Part shown: positions 8,150-16,675 of the stretch, piece by piece
How the letters are laid out: every line of letters starts with the position of its first letter
Numbering within the stretch: the first letter of the stretch is position 1
DNA from: Desulfobulbaceae bacterium
Lineage (GTDB): Bacteria > Desulfobacterota > Desulfobulbia > Desulfobulbales > Desulfobulbaceae
Length of the DNA: 64,000 bases
Direction of reading: 5' to 3'
Assembly (NCBI GenBank): GCA_026987195.1
Contig: JALSNC010000276.1
Coordinates: forward strand, 1-64,000
The notes under the pieces: generated by a model
What the model was told of the DNA's origin: nothing
What the model saw: the letters and a program-made list of their open reading frames with translations, nothing else
The model's database searches: none
Made by a program: the position numbers and the translations under genes

Positions 8150-9886
8150 ATGGAAACTTCAGTCGACCACCACCAGGTGGCCGGTGGCAATCTGCCCGTC
8201 GTCCAGAAGGATGCCGTCACCCTCAACGAGCTGATCGACAACAGTTGTCGCAGGTATGGCGAGCTGCCTGCCCTGGGCATGGCCCTGGAGCAACCGCTCA
8301 CCTACGGACGGCTGCATGCCCTGATCCTTGCCCTGGCCCGGCAGTTGCGGAGGAACGGCGTCGGTCACGGCTCCCGGGTCGCCATCCTCGGTGAGAACTC
8401 GCATCGCTGGGGCATGGCATATCTGGCCGTTGTCCGCCTGGGGGCCATTGCCGTGCCCATCCTTCCCGACCTGCCCGAGGCGGACGTGCACCATATCCTG
8501 GGCGAGATGGAGTGCCGGGTCCTCTTCCTCTCCAGACGTCAGGCCGAGAAGGTCTATGACCTGGAGGAAAAACCGCCGCTCCTGGTCAGCCTCGACGATT
8601 CCCTGGACGAGACCGGCATCCTGGAGCTTAAGCCTTTTTCGGCCCTGCTGGAGGAGGCGGAACAGGCGGACACGGATGCCGGCGGCGAGGAGGAACCCTT
8701 TGCCGGGGTCTCCGGCAGCGACCTGGCCTCGATCCTCTATACCTCCGGTACCTCGGGTTTCTCCAAGGCGGTCATGCTCAGCCATGCCAATCTCTGTGCC
8801 AATGCCTGCTCCGCAGGTCGCATCATCGACCTGGAGCCCGGGTCGGTCTTCCTTTCGGTCCTGCCCATCTCCCATACCTACGAATTCACGGTCGGCTTCA
8901 TCCTGCCCCTGCTCAAGGGCTGCTGCATACTCTATGCCGGCAAGACACCGACTCCGGCCGTGCTGCAGAAGATCTGTGCCCGCGAACGGCCCCATGCCAT
9001 GCTGGTGGTGCCCCTGATCCTGGAGAAGATCTACAAGAAACGGGTCCTGCCCGCCATCGAGAAGAGCAGGGCGCTCTCCTTCTGCTGCCGTTTCCGCTGG
9101 GGCCGACGGCTGGTTTTCCGCCGCATCGGCCTGCGCCTGCTGGAGTTCTTCGGCGGTCGTCTGCAGATCATGGGCATCGGCGGCGCCTCGCTCAACCCCG
9201 AGGTGGAGGCGTTTCTCCGCGACGCCGGTTTCCCCTTCATCGTCGGGTACGGCCTCACCGAGTGCGCGCCGCTCATCGCCGCCGGTCCGCCCGGTGACGC
9301 CTCGGTGGTCCACGGTTCCACCGGCAAACCGATCCCCGCTGTCGAGGTGCGGATCGGCCGGCCCGATCCGGAGACCGGTGTCGGCGAGATCCTGGTGCGG
9401 GGTCCCAACGTGATGCAGGGATACTGGGGCGATCCCGAGGCCACGGATCGGAGCTTCACCGGGGACGGCTGGCTGCGCACCGGTGATCTCGGTCTCCTGG
9501 ACGGGGCGGGCAACCTGCACATCCGGGGGCGTTCCAAGTCGATCATCGTCATGGCCAATGGTGAGAATGTCTATCCCGAGGCCATCGAGCACCGGCTCAA
9601 TGCCTACCCCTTCGTGGCGGAGTCCCTGGTGGTGGAGAACAGGGGTATGCTCGAGGCCTGGATCTACCCGGACTATGATTTCATCGACGCCGAGACCCGC
9701 GGCCAGTCCAGGCAGCAGCGCTATGTCTACCTCACCTCTCTGCTGGACCGGATGCGGGTCGAGGTCAACGGACAGCTGGCCTCCTCCTCCCGGCTCTCCC
9801 GGGTACTCGAGCGGCGCGAACCCTTCATCAAGACAGCGACCCACAAGATCAAACGGTATCTCTACTCCGCGGACGCCATGCCGTAG
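8150..9886 (+). CDS. AMP-forming acyl-CoA synthetase (long-chain fatty acid type)
   Basis: A 578-residue ANL-superfamily adenylating enzyme, expected to activate a carboxylic acid to acyl-AMP and then acyl-CoA. The P-loop-like A3 motif YTSGTSGFSKAVMLSH is near residue 200. A VGYGLTECAP segment is near 365, TGDLG near 444 (ribose-binding Asp), and the C-terminal hinge region KSIIVMANGENVYP near 463. The start at 8150 gives the normal domain boundary; the upstream in-frame extension is low-quality sequence. The next gene is a FadL-type porin, so uptake and activation of long-chain fatty acids or hydrocarbons is a reasonable inference. Confidence 0.87.
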   Translation: METSVDHHQVAGGNLPVVQKDAVTLNELIDNSCRRYGELPALGMALEQPLTYGRLHALILALARQLRRNGVGHGSRVAILGENSHRWGMAYLAVVRLGAIAVPILPDLPEADVHHILGEMECRVLFLSRRQAEKVYDLEEKPPLLVSLDDSLDETGILELKPFSALLEEAEQADTDAGGEEEPFAGVSGSDLASILYTSGTSGFSKAVMLSHANLCANACSAGRIIDLEPGSVFLSVLPISHTYEFTVGFILPLLKGCCILYAGKTPTPAVLQKICARERPHAMLVVPLILEKIYKKRVLPAIEKSRALSFCCRFRWGRRLVFRRIGLRLLEFFGGRLQIMGIGGASLNPEVEAFLRDAGFPFIVGYGLTECAPLIAAGPPGDASVVHGSTGKPIPAVEVRIGRPDPETGVGEILVRGPNVMQGYWGDPEATDRSFTGDGWLRTGDLGLLDGAGNLHIRGRSKSIIVMANGENVYPEAIEHRLNAYPFVAESLVVENRGMLEAWIYPDYDFIDAETRGQSRQQRYVYLTSLLDRMRVEVNGQLASSSRLSRVLERREPFIKTATHKIKRYLYSADAMP

Positions 9887-9907
9887 TCGCCGGGCCCGCT
9901 TGTCCGT

Positions 9908-10063
9908 AACCCCTCACGGGATGGCTAATCATCGGTTTGTCCGACCACAATGGTGTAAGCGCTCTCAGGGACCGCAGATTTGTGCGGTCGTGCCTGGCCG
10001 CTATAGCCTACCTATGCGGGCAGGCACGACCGTGCATAGATGCGGTTCCTGTGAGCGCTTACG
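9908..10063. repeat. Family A palindromic repeat, copy 3 (full length)
   Basis: The best full copy. TAACCCCTCACGGGATGG is followed by the outer arms GTAAGCGCTCTCAGGGACCG and GCGGTTCCTGTGAGCGCTTA, which face each other around an inner inverted repeat with GCTATAG in the middle (GTCGTGCCTG and CAGGCACGAC). It occupies most of the 301-base spacer between the ligase and the FadL-type gene. The rest of the spacer holds a weak TTGTTC/TATGCT promoter-like pair and a small hairpin. Confidence 0.8.
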
Positions 10064-10187
10064 CTTGTTCTTTGCATGGCCCGCCGGATATGCTATGAAC
10101 CCTTTGGACCCGGAGGAGAACCTTGCTCCGCCAGGGTCGGCAGGTGATGGCAGGGAAAGATGAATCACACAGTAAAAAGGAGGAATG

Positions 10188-11420
10188 ATGAAAAGAAAAA
10201 TTCTGCTTGCAGGCCTTGGCGGAGTGCTGGTCGCGGCCACCGCCCACGGCTCGGCCTACCGGATTCCAGAGCAGTCGGTGAATTCCACGGCCCGGGCCGG
10301 CGCCTACGTCGCCCACACTCCGGCCGCCGATGCCAGCTATTTCAATCCGGCCAACATGGCCTGGCTGGAGGACCGGGGCCTGCTCGAGGCCGACCTTACC
10401 TGGATCGACCTGCCGTCGATCAGCTACGACGATAACCGGACCCCGGCCTATGACGGCAAGTCGGAAAGCGAGGATTTCCTGATCCCCACCTTCTTCGCCG
10501 TCTCACCCGATTACAACAATTTTCGCATCGGACTCAGCCTCACCTATCCCGCCGGCCTGTCCAAGGAATGGAAGCAGCCCTATCCCAGGACCTTTGCCGA
10601 GGAGTTCACCCTCAAGGTCATCGAATTCAACCCCACGGTTTCCTACCGGATCAACGACATGGTCTCGCTGGCCGCCGGTTTCCGGGTCATCTACGCCGAT
10701 GCCAGTGTCAAGAGCAGTGGACTCATCGTGCCGCCCTCGGTCACGGCCAGCCGCTCCATGGACGGCGATACGTGGGAGATGGGCTATAACCTGGCACTGA
10801 GCTTCAGGCCGGTGCCGGAGAGCAACCTCAGTGTCACCTATCGCTCCAAGGTGGATCTCGACCTGGAGGGACACGCCGATCTCGCCACCTCGGCCGGACC
10901 GTCCGTCTACTCCGGGTCCGCCGAGGTGACCGTACCACTGCCGGCGGTCCTGGCCGTGGCCGGATCCTACACCTTTTTTGACCAGTTGACCGTTGAGCTG
11001 GAATACGACCGGACCTTCTGGTCCGAGTATGACGATCTCGATTTCCGCTACCCGGTCTCCCTGGGCAATCCCTACCTCATCGGCGCCTTTGACAATCCCA
11101 AGGCCAAGAACTGGGAGGATACCGACACCTGGCGGATCAGCGTCACCTATGACATGAAGAACGATTTCGTCCTCATGGCCGGTTTTGCCATTGACGACAA
11201 CCCCATCCCCGATGCCACCCTGGGCTTCGACCTGCCCGACGCGGACGCCAAACTCTACTCGGTGGGGCTCCGCTACCAGGCCACCGACAATCTGAATCTC
11301 GGCATCGCCTACCTCTATGACGACAAGGAGAAGCGGACCGTGGTCAACTCCATGGTGGACGGCAGTTTCGACCACATCGGCGCGCATCTGCTCACCGTGG
11401 GGCTCAGTTACAGCTTCTGA
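10188..11420 (+). CDS. OmpP1/FadL-family outer-membrane transporter
   Basis: A 410-residue outer-membrane beta-barrel of the FadL/TodX family for hydrophobic substrates. It has a signal peptide (MKRKILLAGLGGVLVAATA) and then the family's N-terminal hatch signature, GSAYRIPEQSVNSTARAGA followed by SYFNPANMAWL. Many alternating beta strands follow, and the C-terminus ends GLSYSF with the terminal Phe used for BAM recognition. Two tandem ATGs occur (10185, 10188); the second is better spaced from AAGGAGG. It works with the acyl-CoA ligase upstream. Confidence 0.9.
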   Translation: MKRKILLAGLGGVLVAATAHGSAYRIPEQSVNSTARAGAYVAHTPAADASYFNPANMAWLEDRGLLEADLTWIDLPSISYDDNRTPAYDGKSESEDFLIPTFFAVSPDYNNFRIGLSLTYPAGLSKEWKQPYPRTFAEEFTLKVIEFNPTVSYRINDMVSLAAGFRVIYADASVKSSGLIVPPSVTASRSMDGDTWEMGYNLALSFRPVPESNLSVTYRSKVDLDLEGHADLATSAGPSVYSGSAEVTVPLPAVLAVAGSYTFFDQLTVELEYDRTFWSEYDDLDFRYPVSLGNPYLIGAFDNPKAKNWEDTDTWRISVTYDMKNDFVLMAGFAIDDNPIPDATLGFDLPDADAKLYSVGLRYQATDNLNLGIAYLYDDKEKRTVVNSMVDGSFDHIGAHLLTVGLSYSF

Positions 11421-11447
11421 CCGTTTACCGGAACCCTCCCGGCAGAC

Positions 11448-11479
11448 CGGCCCGGCGTCATGCCGGGCCGTTTTTTTTT
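11448..11479 (+). terminator. Intrinsic terminator of the FadL-type gene
   Basis: A 9-bp perfect stem CGGCCCGGC/GCCGGGCCG with a 5-base loop, followed by nine T. It stands 28 bases after the stop codon. Confidence 0.93.
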
Positions 11480-11566
11480 GGGGGGTGACCGCAGGAAACA
11501 GACGTTGTTCAGTCGTCAGGCTCCAGGTATAGCAAAGTGGTTGCCGCTGGCAGTGAAGCGCCGCCT

Positions 11567-12187
11567 TCAGCCCAGCAGCAGGGTGTTGGCAAAGCTGATG
11601 ACGGGCATGATCAGGCGCGGGATGATGCCGGTATAGAAGAGGACCAGGAGGAGAATGAAGCCAAAGGGCTCGAGCCGGGCATAGCTGCGGGCCGTGGCCG
11701 GTGGCAGCACGCCCATCAGGACCTTGGACCCGTCCAGGGGCGGTATGGGCAGGCAGTTGAAGACCGCGAGCATGATGTTGATCCAGACACTTGCCACCAG
11801 CATGCCCAGCAGGGGCCGGAAGATGAAGACCGGCAGCACCGGCACCATGACCAGCAGCTTGGCCAGGATGGCGCTGGCAACGGCCAGGACGACATTGGCG
11901 GCCGGACCGGCCAGGGCCACCAGCAGCATACCCTTCTGCGGATCCTTGAAGAAAGAGGGGTTCACCGGAACCGGCTTGGCCCAGCCGATCTTCATGATGA
12001 TAAAGGCGATGACCCCCAGGGGGTCGAGGTGCTTGAGCGGGTTCAATGTCAGGCGACCTGCATTTTTTGCCGTCGGATCACCGAGATGGTAGGCCACGTA
12101 TCCGTGGGCCAGCTCGTGAAAGGTGAGAGCGAAGAGAAAGGGCGGCGCCAGGATGATCAGTTGCTGTATGAAGTGGTTGATGTCCAT
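11567..12187 (-). CDS. Site-2-protease family (M50B) membrane metalloprotease
   Basis: A 206-residue integral membrane zinc protease. HELAHG (His24, Glu25, His28) is the metal and catalytic motif in the first transmembrane region; the second zinc ligand region is in NCLPIPPLDGSKVL. About five hydrophobic segments are visible. There is no PDZ or CBS domain, so this is the short form widespread in bacteria, whose substrates are mostly unknown. The start at 12187 gives the family N-terminus MDINHFIQQL; sequence upstream of it belongs to a repeat. Confidence 0.87.
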   Translation of the reverse strand: MDINHFIQQLIILAPPFLFALTFHELAHGYVAYHLGDPTAKNAGRLTLNPLKHLDPLGVIAFIIMKIGWAKPVPVNPSFFKDPQKGMLLVALAGPAANVVLAVASAILAKLLVMVPVLPVFIFRPLLGMLVASVWINIMLAVFNCLPIPPLDGSKVLMGVLPPATARSYARLEPFGFILLLVLFYTGIIPRLIMPVISFANTLLLG

Positions 12188-12202
12188 GGATACTCTGTCG
12201 GA

Positions 12203-12263
12203 AAAAGGTAATAGTTCACTGCTATCAGCAACTAGCTGAAAATAGCAATATCTTTGGTAAAAG
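12203..12263. repeat. GGTAAWAGTTCA-family repeat copy
   Basis: It reads GGTAATAGTTCACTGCTATC, then AGCAACTAGCTGAAAATAGC, and ends TTTGGTAAAAG. This is the same order of blocks as the right flanks of the large palindromes at 30484 and 33545, read on the opposite strand. It lies 16 bases upstream of the M50 protease start. It occupies part of the 341-base interval 12188-12528; the remainder holds the hairpins at 12354-12417. Confidence 0.7.
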
Positions 12264-12353
12264 AAACAAGGATTAAGTCCATGGCCGGACTGCAGATACC
12301 ATAAGAAGAAAACCGGAAAAATCGAGGGAAACTTGCACACCGGTCCGGGCTTT

Positions 12354-12417
12354 CCTGCCAGAATGGCACGCTCCCGTGCCATTCTGGCAGGCCGGCAGGG
12401 TGTGCGGCCGGCCTGCC
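12354..12417. repeat. Two consecutive perfect hairpins
   Basis: The first is a 17-bp perfect stem, CCTGCCAGAATGGCACG (12354-12370) facing 12375-12391 with a 4-base loop. The second is GGCAGGCCGG (12386-12395) facing CCGGCCTGCC (12408-12417). The two overlap by a few bases and so are mutually exclusive. Neither is followed by a T-tract. They lie between the divergent M50 and 70-residue-peptide genes. Confidence 0.65.
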
Positions 12418-12528
12418 ATTCCGTATCGATCTGTTTTTCCGTGAATATGCTGATTGGCACGGATGTGGCAATACAAAAGGCAAAGAACAGGAAAATTCAA
12501 GATCAGCCACAGTCCGGGAGGAACGATC

Positions 12529-12741
12529 ATGACTGCAAAGAATATCGCCAGAACCCGCACCACCGTCAAGACAGCAACCTCTGCCAACACCGGCGTTGCC
12601 GGCACCACCCTGGCCACGGTTGGCGCGGCCGGCCTGCTCATCGGTCTCTGGGCCTTTGCCAGCCTGGTCGGCGGCCTGGTCGCCACCGGCGGGCCCCTTG
12701 CCCTGGTCCGGGCCTGGTTCGGAGCCGTCACCGGCATGTAA
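12529..12741 (+). CDS. Small membrane protein, 70 residues, unknown function
   Basis: Not recognised. It begins with a basic, Thr-rich N-terminus (MTAKNIARTRTTVKTATSAN) followed by one long hydrophobic, Gly/Ala/Leu-rich stretch (about 22-66) that could form one bent or two short transmembrane helices. GGGAGG lies seven bases before the ATG, and a very strong terminator starts 30 bases after the stop. This monocistronic arrangement argues that it is real and well expressed. Possible roles are a small membrane subunit or regulator; nothing in the sequence decides. Confidence 0.7.
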   Translation: MTAKNIARTRTTVKTATSANTGVAGTTLATVGAAGLLIGLWAFASLVGGLVATGGPLALVRAWFGAVTGM

Positions 12742-12770
12742 GAAGCCTGCCGGCCGGAAGATCCACGGGA

Positions 12771-12804
12771 ACCCGCGCGCATGAAGATGCGCGCGGGTTT
12801 TTTT
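12771..12804 (+). terminator. Intrinsic terminator of the small membrane protein gene
   Basis: A 12-bp perfect stem ACCCGCGCGCAT (12771-12782) facing 12787-12798, GAAG tetraloop, then seven T. This is one of the strongest terminators in the window. Confidence 0.95.
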
Positions 12805-12805
12805 G

Positions 12806-12972
12806 TATGAGTGATGGCGTCGCAAAACGTCCGGTCTACTGCGTTGTAGCGGGTATGGCCAATGCTCGACGTACTCCATGTACGCCTCCGCTTGGCCGAC
12901 ACCGCTACGCCTTGTATGTCGAACGTTTATGCTGAGCCATCTTTAGAGTGTGATGGACTTTTTACGGGTCCA
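12806..12972. repeat. Imperfect palindromic intergenic repeat
   Basis: GTAGCGGGTATGGCCAATGC and its partner TTGGCCGACACCGCTAC face each other around GACGTACTCCATGTACGCC. The outer pieces GGCGTCGCAAAACGTCCGG and ATGTCGAACGTT flank it, and GATGGACTTTTTACGGGTCC closes the spacer. Similar wording (GGCATCGCAAAAAGTCCC) occurs near 41768. It fills the space between the terminator and the convergent tRNA nucleotidyltransferase gene. Confidence 0.5.
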
Positions 12973-12975
12973 TCA

Positions 12976-15672
12976 TTAGTGACTTGCCTGTTCTTCCCCT
13001 GGTCCGGCAGGGTATTCCCTCTGTATCACCTCCAGGGCCTGGTCGCGGCTGGTGACCACACCGTTGAGCTGCAGCTCGACGATGTGGTTGATCATGGCCC
13101 GGAATTCCGGACCGGGCCGATGGCCCATGGCCTGCAGGTCCCGGCCGTTGATCAGCGGTTCCACGTTGCGCAGGCTGGTGACGAACTGGGAGACCGCCTT
13201 CTGGATATACTTCTTGCGGGCAATGGCCATCAGGTAGAGGAGTCCCTCGTTCTCCAGGTCCGAGAGCAGCCAGTAGATCTCGGACGGTTTCATGAACGGC
13301 CTGCGCAGCATGTCGTGGGCGATCCGTTCCACCTCGGTCTTCTGGCGGACCAGCAGTTTCTTCTGCTTCTTCGGCACCTCGAACCGGTCGCAGAAACTGA
13401 TCAGTTCCCGTACCCGTGATCTGCTCATGATGGCCAGGATGTAGACCATCCAGGGTTCGCATTGCTCTTTCAGGTAGAGCAGCTTGAACCAGGAGATGGC
13501 GCGTCCGGCCTGGGTCAGGACGTGGATGAAGCGTCGGTCGATCTTCAGGTTGGGGCGCAGGTCGGGCCAGAGAAAGGGGAAGAGATCGAAATCCGCCATC
13601 CGCCGCAGGGCAGGAATGGGGTTGTCCTCGGAGAGGATGAGTTTAAGTTCGGTGAAGAAACGGGGACCGGAGAAACGGTTGAAGAGGTTCATCCGTACCG
13701 CGTTCTTCATCAGTTTCCGGGTATGGCGGGTGATGCGGAAGTCCAGTCGCTGCTCGAAGCGGATGGCCCGGAAGATGCGGGTGGGATCCTCGACAAAGCT
13801 CAGGTTGTGGAGGACGTTGATCCTGCGCTCCTTGAGATCGTTCTGGCTGTTGAAAAAGTCCACCAGGGTACCGAACCGGTTCGGGTTGAGATGGATGGCC
13901 ATGGCATTGATGGTGAAGTCGCGGCGGAACAGGTCCAGCTTGATGGATGAGAGTTCCACCGTGGGGATGGCGGCAGGGTATTCGTAATATTCCAGCCGCG
14001 CCGTGGCCACATCGATGCGCAGGCCGTCGGGCAGAAGCACCGTGGCGGTGCCGAACTTTTCATGGGTCCGTACCTGGGCCTGCCTGCGGCGGGCGAACTC
14101 CCGGGCAAAACGGATGCCGTTTCCCTCGATGACGATGTCGATGTCCAGGTTGCGGATGCGGAGCAGCAGGTCACGGACAAAGCCGCCCACCACGTAGGCG
14201 TTGACCCCCAGCTCGGCCGCGGTCTCCCCGGCCTCGCGCAGGAGCTGGACGATGTCGCGCTTCAGCCCCTCGCTGATCAGGCTGCTCAGGTTGCGGGTCC
14301 GTTCCACCGACGGATGTTCATCCTCCTGGAGCAGGTTCCTGGGCAGGCTGGACGGGTCGTTGACCAGGAGGTTCAGCAGGTCGGTGCGGGTGATGACGCC
14401 GCGGATCTCGTCGCCGCTGACCACCGGGATGAGCCGCTGCCGGTGTTCGATGATCAGTTCCTGGATATCGGCCAGGGTGGCGGTCTCGGGCAGGGTGGCG
14501 ATCTCGGTGGTCATGTAATCGCCCACCGGCAGGTGGCCCAGCTTGTGGAAGATGGCCTTTTCCACCACCCGCCTGGAGATGATGCCCAGCAGGCCCCGGG
14601 GATTGGTGTTGTTCTCCCGGTCCGCCGGGATTTCGACCACCGGCAGCACCGTGACATTGTACCGGGTGAGCAGGGTGTTGGCCTCGCTGATGGTGATCTC
14701 CGGGGTCACCGCGATCACGGGCGAGGACATCAGTTCCCGGGCCACGGCCCGGGGACGGATGTGGCGGTGCAGGAGATGGATCAGCTTTTCCTCGGCCTGG
14801 ATCAGGGTCATGTTGCGCACCGTGGCCGAGGCGGCCGAGGCATGGCCGCCGCCGCCGAAATCCCGGGCAATGGCGCCGACATTGACCTCCGGGATCCGGC
14901 TGCGGGCGATGAGATAGATCCGCTCGCCCATGCAGAGCAGGGCAAAGAGGACATCAATATTTTCCATCACCATCAGGCGGCGGACGATGACCGCAAAGTC
15001 GTCCACGTAGCGGGGTGTGGTCAGCTTGGTCACCGCGACCTCCACCGACCGGATCGAATAGGAGGTGGTGTTTTTCAGCAGCCTGCCCAGGATCTCCACC
15101 TGTTCGGAGGAGAGCTCGTGGGAGACGAACTGGGCGACGATGTCCAGGTTGGCGCCATGCTCCAGCAGCCAGGATGCGGCTGTCAGGTCGTCGGGAGTGG
15201 TGGTGGAGAAGAGAAAGGAGCCCGTATCTTCGTAGATGCCCAGGGCCATGAGGGTGGCCTCGTCCGGGGTGGGGACGATATGGCGCTGCCGGAAGAGGCG
15301 GGTGAAGATGGTGGCCGTGGAGCCCACCGGTTCCACAACCTCCAGGGTGCCGTGCATGTCACCGGGTGCATCCGGGTGGTGGTCATAGAGGTGCAGCTCC
15401 AGACCGGGGTTCCGCAGGCATTCCTGCAGCCGGTCGATGCGGGAGGGCTGGCGGGTATCGACCACGATCAGCCGTGTGACCTTTTGCAGGTCGATGTGCT
15501 TGATCTTCTTGAATTCGTAGATGTTGCGGAATTCCTCGGCCAGGAAGGCGCGCAGGTTTTTCTCCTGGGAGCCGGAAAAGACGAGATGGGCGCCGGGATA
15601 GAGCCGCCTGGCGGCCACCATGGCGGCAAGACCGTCGAAGTCGGCATTGAGGTGGGTGGTGATGACATCCAT
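12976..15672 (-). CDS. tRNA nucleotidyltransferase with N-terminal DHH phosphoesterase and CBS pair
   Basis: An 898-residue three-part protein. Residues about 1-310 are a DHH/DHHA1 phosphoesterase: THLNADFDGLAA at the N-terminus, YDHHPD, and GGGGHASAA in DHHA1. About 320-470 are two CBS domains. About 490-898 are a class II poly(A)/CCA nucleotidyltransferase: YVVGGFVRDLLLRI, the metal pair in LDIDIVIEG, RRDFTINAMA, and DPTRIFRAIRFEQR. In Desulfobacterota and Aquificae such fusions are A-adding or CCA-adding enzymes for tRNA 3' ends; whether this one adds CC, A or CCA cannot be read. The start MDVITTHLNADF at 15672 matches the family; an upstream TTG is less likely. Confidence 0.88.
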   Translation of the reverse strand: MDVITTHLNADFDGLAAMVAARRLYPGAHLVFSGSQEKNLRAFLAEEFRNIYEFKKIKHIDLQKVTRLIVVDTRQPSRIDRLQECLRNPGLELHLYDHHPDAPGDMHGTLEVVEPVGSTATIFTRLFRQRHIVPTPDEATLMALGIYEDTGSFLFSTTTPDDLTAASWLLEHGANLDIVAQFVSHELSSEQVEILGRLLKNTTSYSIRSVEVAVTKLTTPRYVDDFAVIVRRLMVMENIDVLFALLCMGERIYLIARSRIPEVNVGAIARDFGGGGHASAASATVRNMTLIQAEEKLIHLLHRHIRPRAVARELMSSPVIAVTPEITISEANTLLTRYNVTVLPVVEIPADRENNTNPRGLLGIISRRVVEKAIFHKLGHLPVGDYMTTEIATLPETATLADIQELIIEHRQRLIPVVSGDEIRGVITRTDLLNLLVNDPSSLPRNLLQEDEHPSVERTRNLSSLISEGLKRDIVQLLREAGETAAELGVNAYVVGGFVRDLLLRIRNLDIDIVIEGNGIRFAREFARRRQAQVRTHEKFGTATVLLPDGLRIDVATARLEYYEYPAAIPTVELSSIKLDLFRRDFTINAMAIHLNPNRFGTLVDFFNSQNDLKERRINVLHNLSFVEDPTRIFRAIRFEQRLDFRITRHTRKLMKNAVRMNLFNRFSGPRFFTELKLILSEDNPIPALRRMADFDLFPFLWPDLRPNLKIDRRFIHVLTQAGRAISWFKLLYLKEQCEPWMVYILAIMSRSRVRELISFCDRFEVPKKQKKLLVRQKTEVERIAHDMLRRPFMKPSEIYWLLSDLENEGLLYLMAIARKKYIQKAVSQFVTSLRNVEPLINGRDLQAMGHRPGPEFRAMINHIVELQLNGVVTSRDQALEVIQREYPAGPGEEQASH

Positions 15673-15768
15673 GGCCACATGATACACGATGTCGGGCAAA
15701 GATGCAGGCAATAGCCCGGAAAAAGCGATGCGGATCCTGCCTGCAAATCCCTGTCATGGTGCAATCCG

Positions 15769-16674
15769 TTACAGGTAGATATGTATGAGGCGGTGGACGA
15801 GGGGCAGTGTCAGGAAGGAGAACAGGATGCCCAGCCCCACCATGGCCGAGGTGAGGCGCGGTTTGAGGCCGGCGATGGAGGCGAGGGCGCCGGCCGTGAC
15901 CATGGGCGGCATGGCGGTTTCGAACAGGGAGACCTGAACCGGAATGCCCTCCAGGCCCAGGAGACGGCAGAGGGCCAGGAAAAGGATGGGGATCAGCAGC
16001 AGGCGGATCAGCAGGCCGGCGGCAAAGGGCATCAGGTCGGCGCCGGGCAGGAGAAGGCGCATCTGGAAACCGATGGCCACCAGGACCACCGGCACCAGGG
16101 AGCCGGCGGCAAGGGTCAGGACCCTGTCCAGGGGCTGGAGGTACGCCTGGATCGGCAGGAAGGTGGCGGCGAGCAGGGCGATGAAGGGCGGAAAGAGGAC
16201 CACCCGGCGCAGGATCCCGGCAGGGGTGATGGTGGAGCCGCCGTAGATGGCCAGGATCAGGGTGCCGTAGGTGGACAGGGCGAGAAAGGAGCCGAACTGG
16301 TCGTAGAGGATGGCCCACGAGACCGCGCTGCTGCCGAAGAACTGCTCCACCATGGGGATGCCGAGAAAAGAGGTGTTGCCCAGCGGCACCACCAGCAGCA
16401 GGGCGCCGGTGGTCTCCCGCGACCAGCGCATGGCCCGGCAGAGCAGCAGAACCAGGAGGCCGGAACAGAGGACCACCAGCCATGGCATGAGGACCGGGGT
16501 CAGCATGGCCCGGGAAAAGTGGAGCCCCGGGACCTGGCGCAGAATCAGGGCCGGCAGGGCGATGTAGATCACATACAGGTTCAGGCTGCGGTCCGTGTCC
16601 GCCGGAAAGACCGGCAGAAAACGGAGCAGGTAACCGGCGGCCAGGAGCAGGAGGAGGGAGAGGGTCTGTTCCAT
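15769..16674 (-). CDS. AEC-family (auxin efflux carrier-type) permease
   Basis: A 301-residue inner-membrane carrier with about ten hydrophobic segments in two similar halves. The N-terminal half has the family feature NLYVIYIALPALILRQV, with Asn and Pro in an unwound helix. Bacterial AEC carriers transport malate, malonate or other organic acids; the substrate is not assignable here. It begins one base after the antiporter gene stop on the same strand, so the two form an operon. Confidence 0.85.
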   Translation of the reverse strand: MEQTLSLLLLLAAGYLLRFLPVFPADTDRSLNLYVIYIALPALILRQVPGLHFSRAMLTPVLMPWLVVLCSGLLVLLLCRAMRWSRETTGALLLVVPLGNTSFLGIPMVEQFFGSSAVSWAILYDQFGSFLALSTYGTLILAIYGGSTITPAGILRRVVLFPPFIALLAATFLPIQAYLQPLDRVLTLAAGSLVPVVLVAIGFQMRLLLPGADLMPFAAGLLIRLLLIPILFLALCRLLGLEGIPVQVSLFETAMPPMVTAGALASIAGLKPRLTSAMVGLGILFSFLTLPLVHRLIHIYL

Positions 16675-16675
16675 G

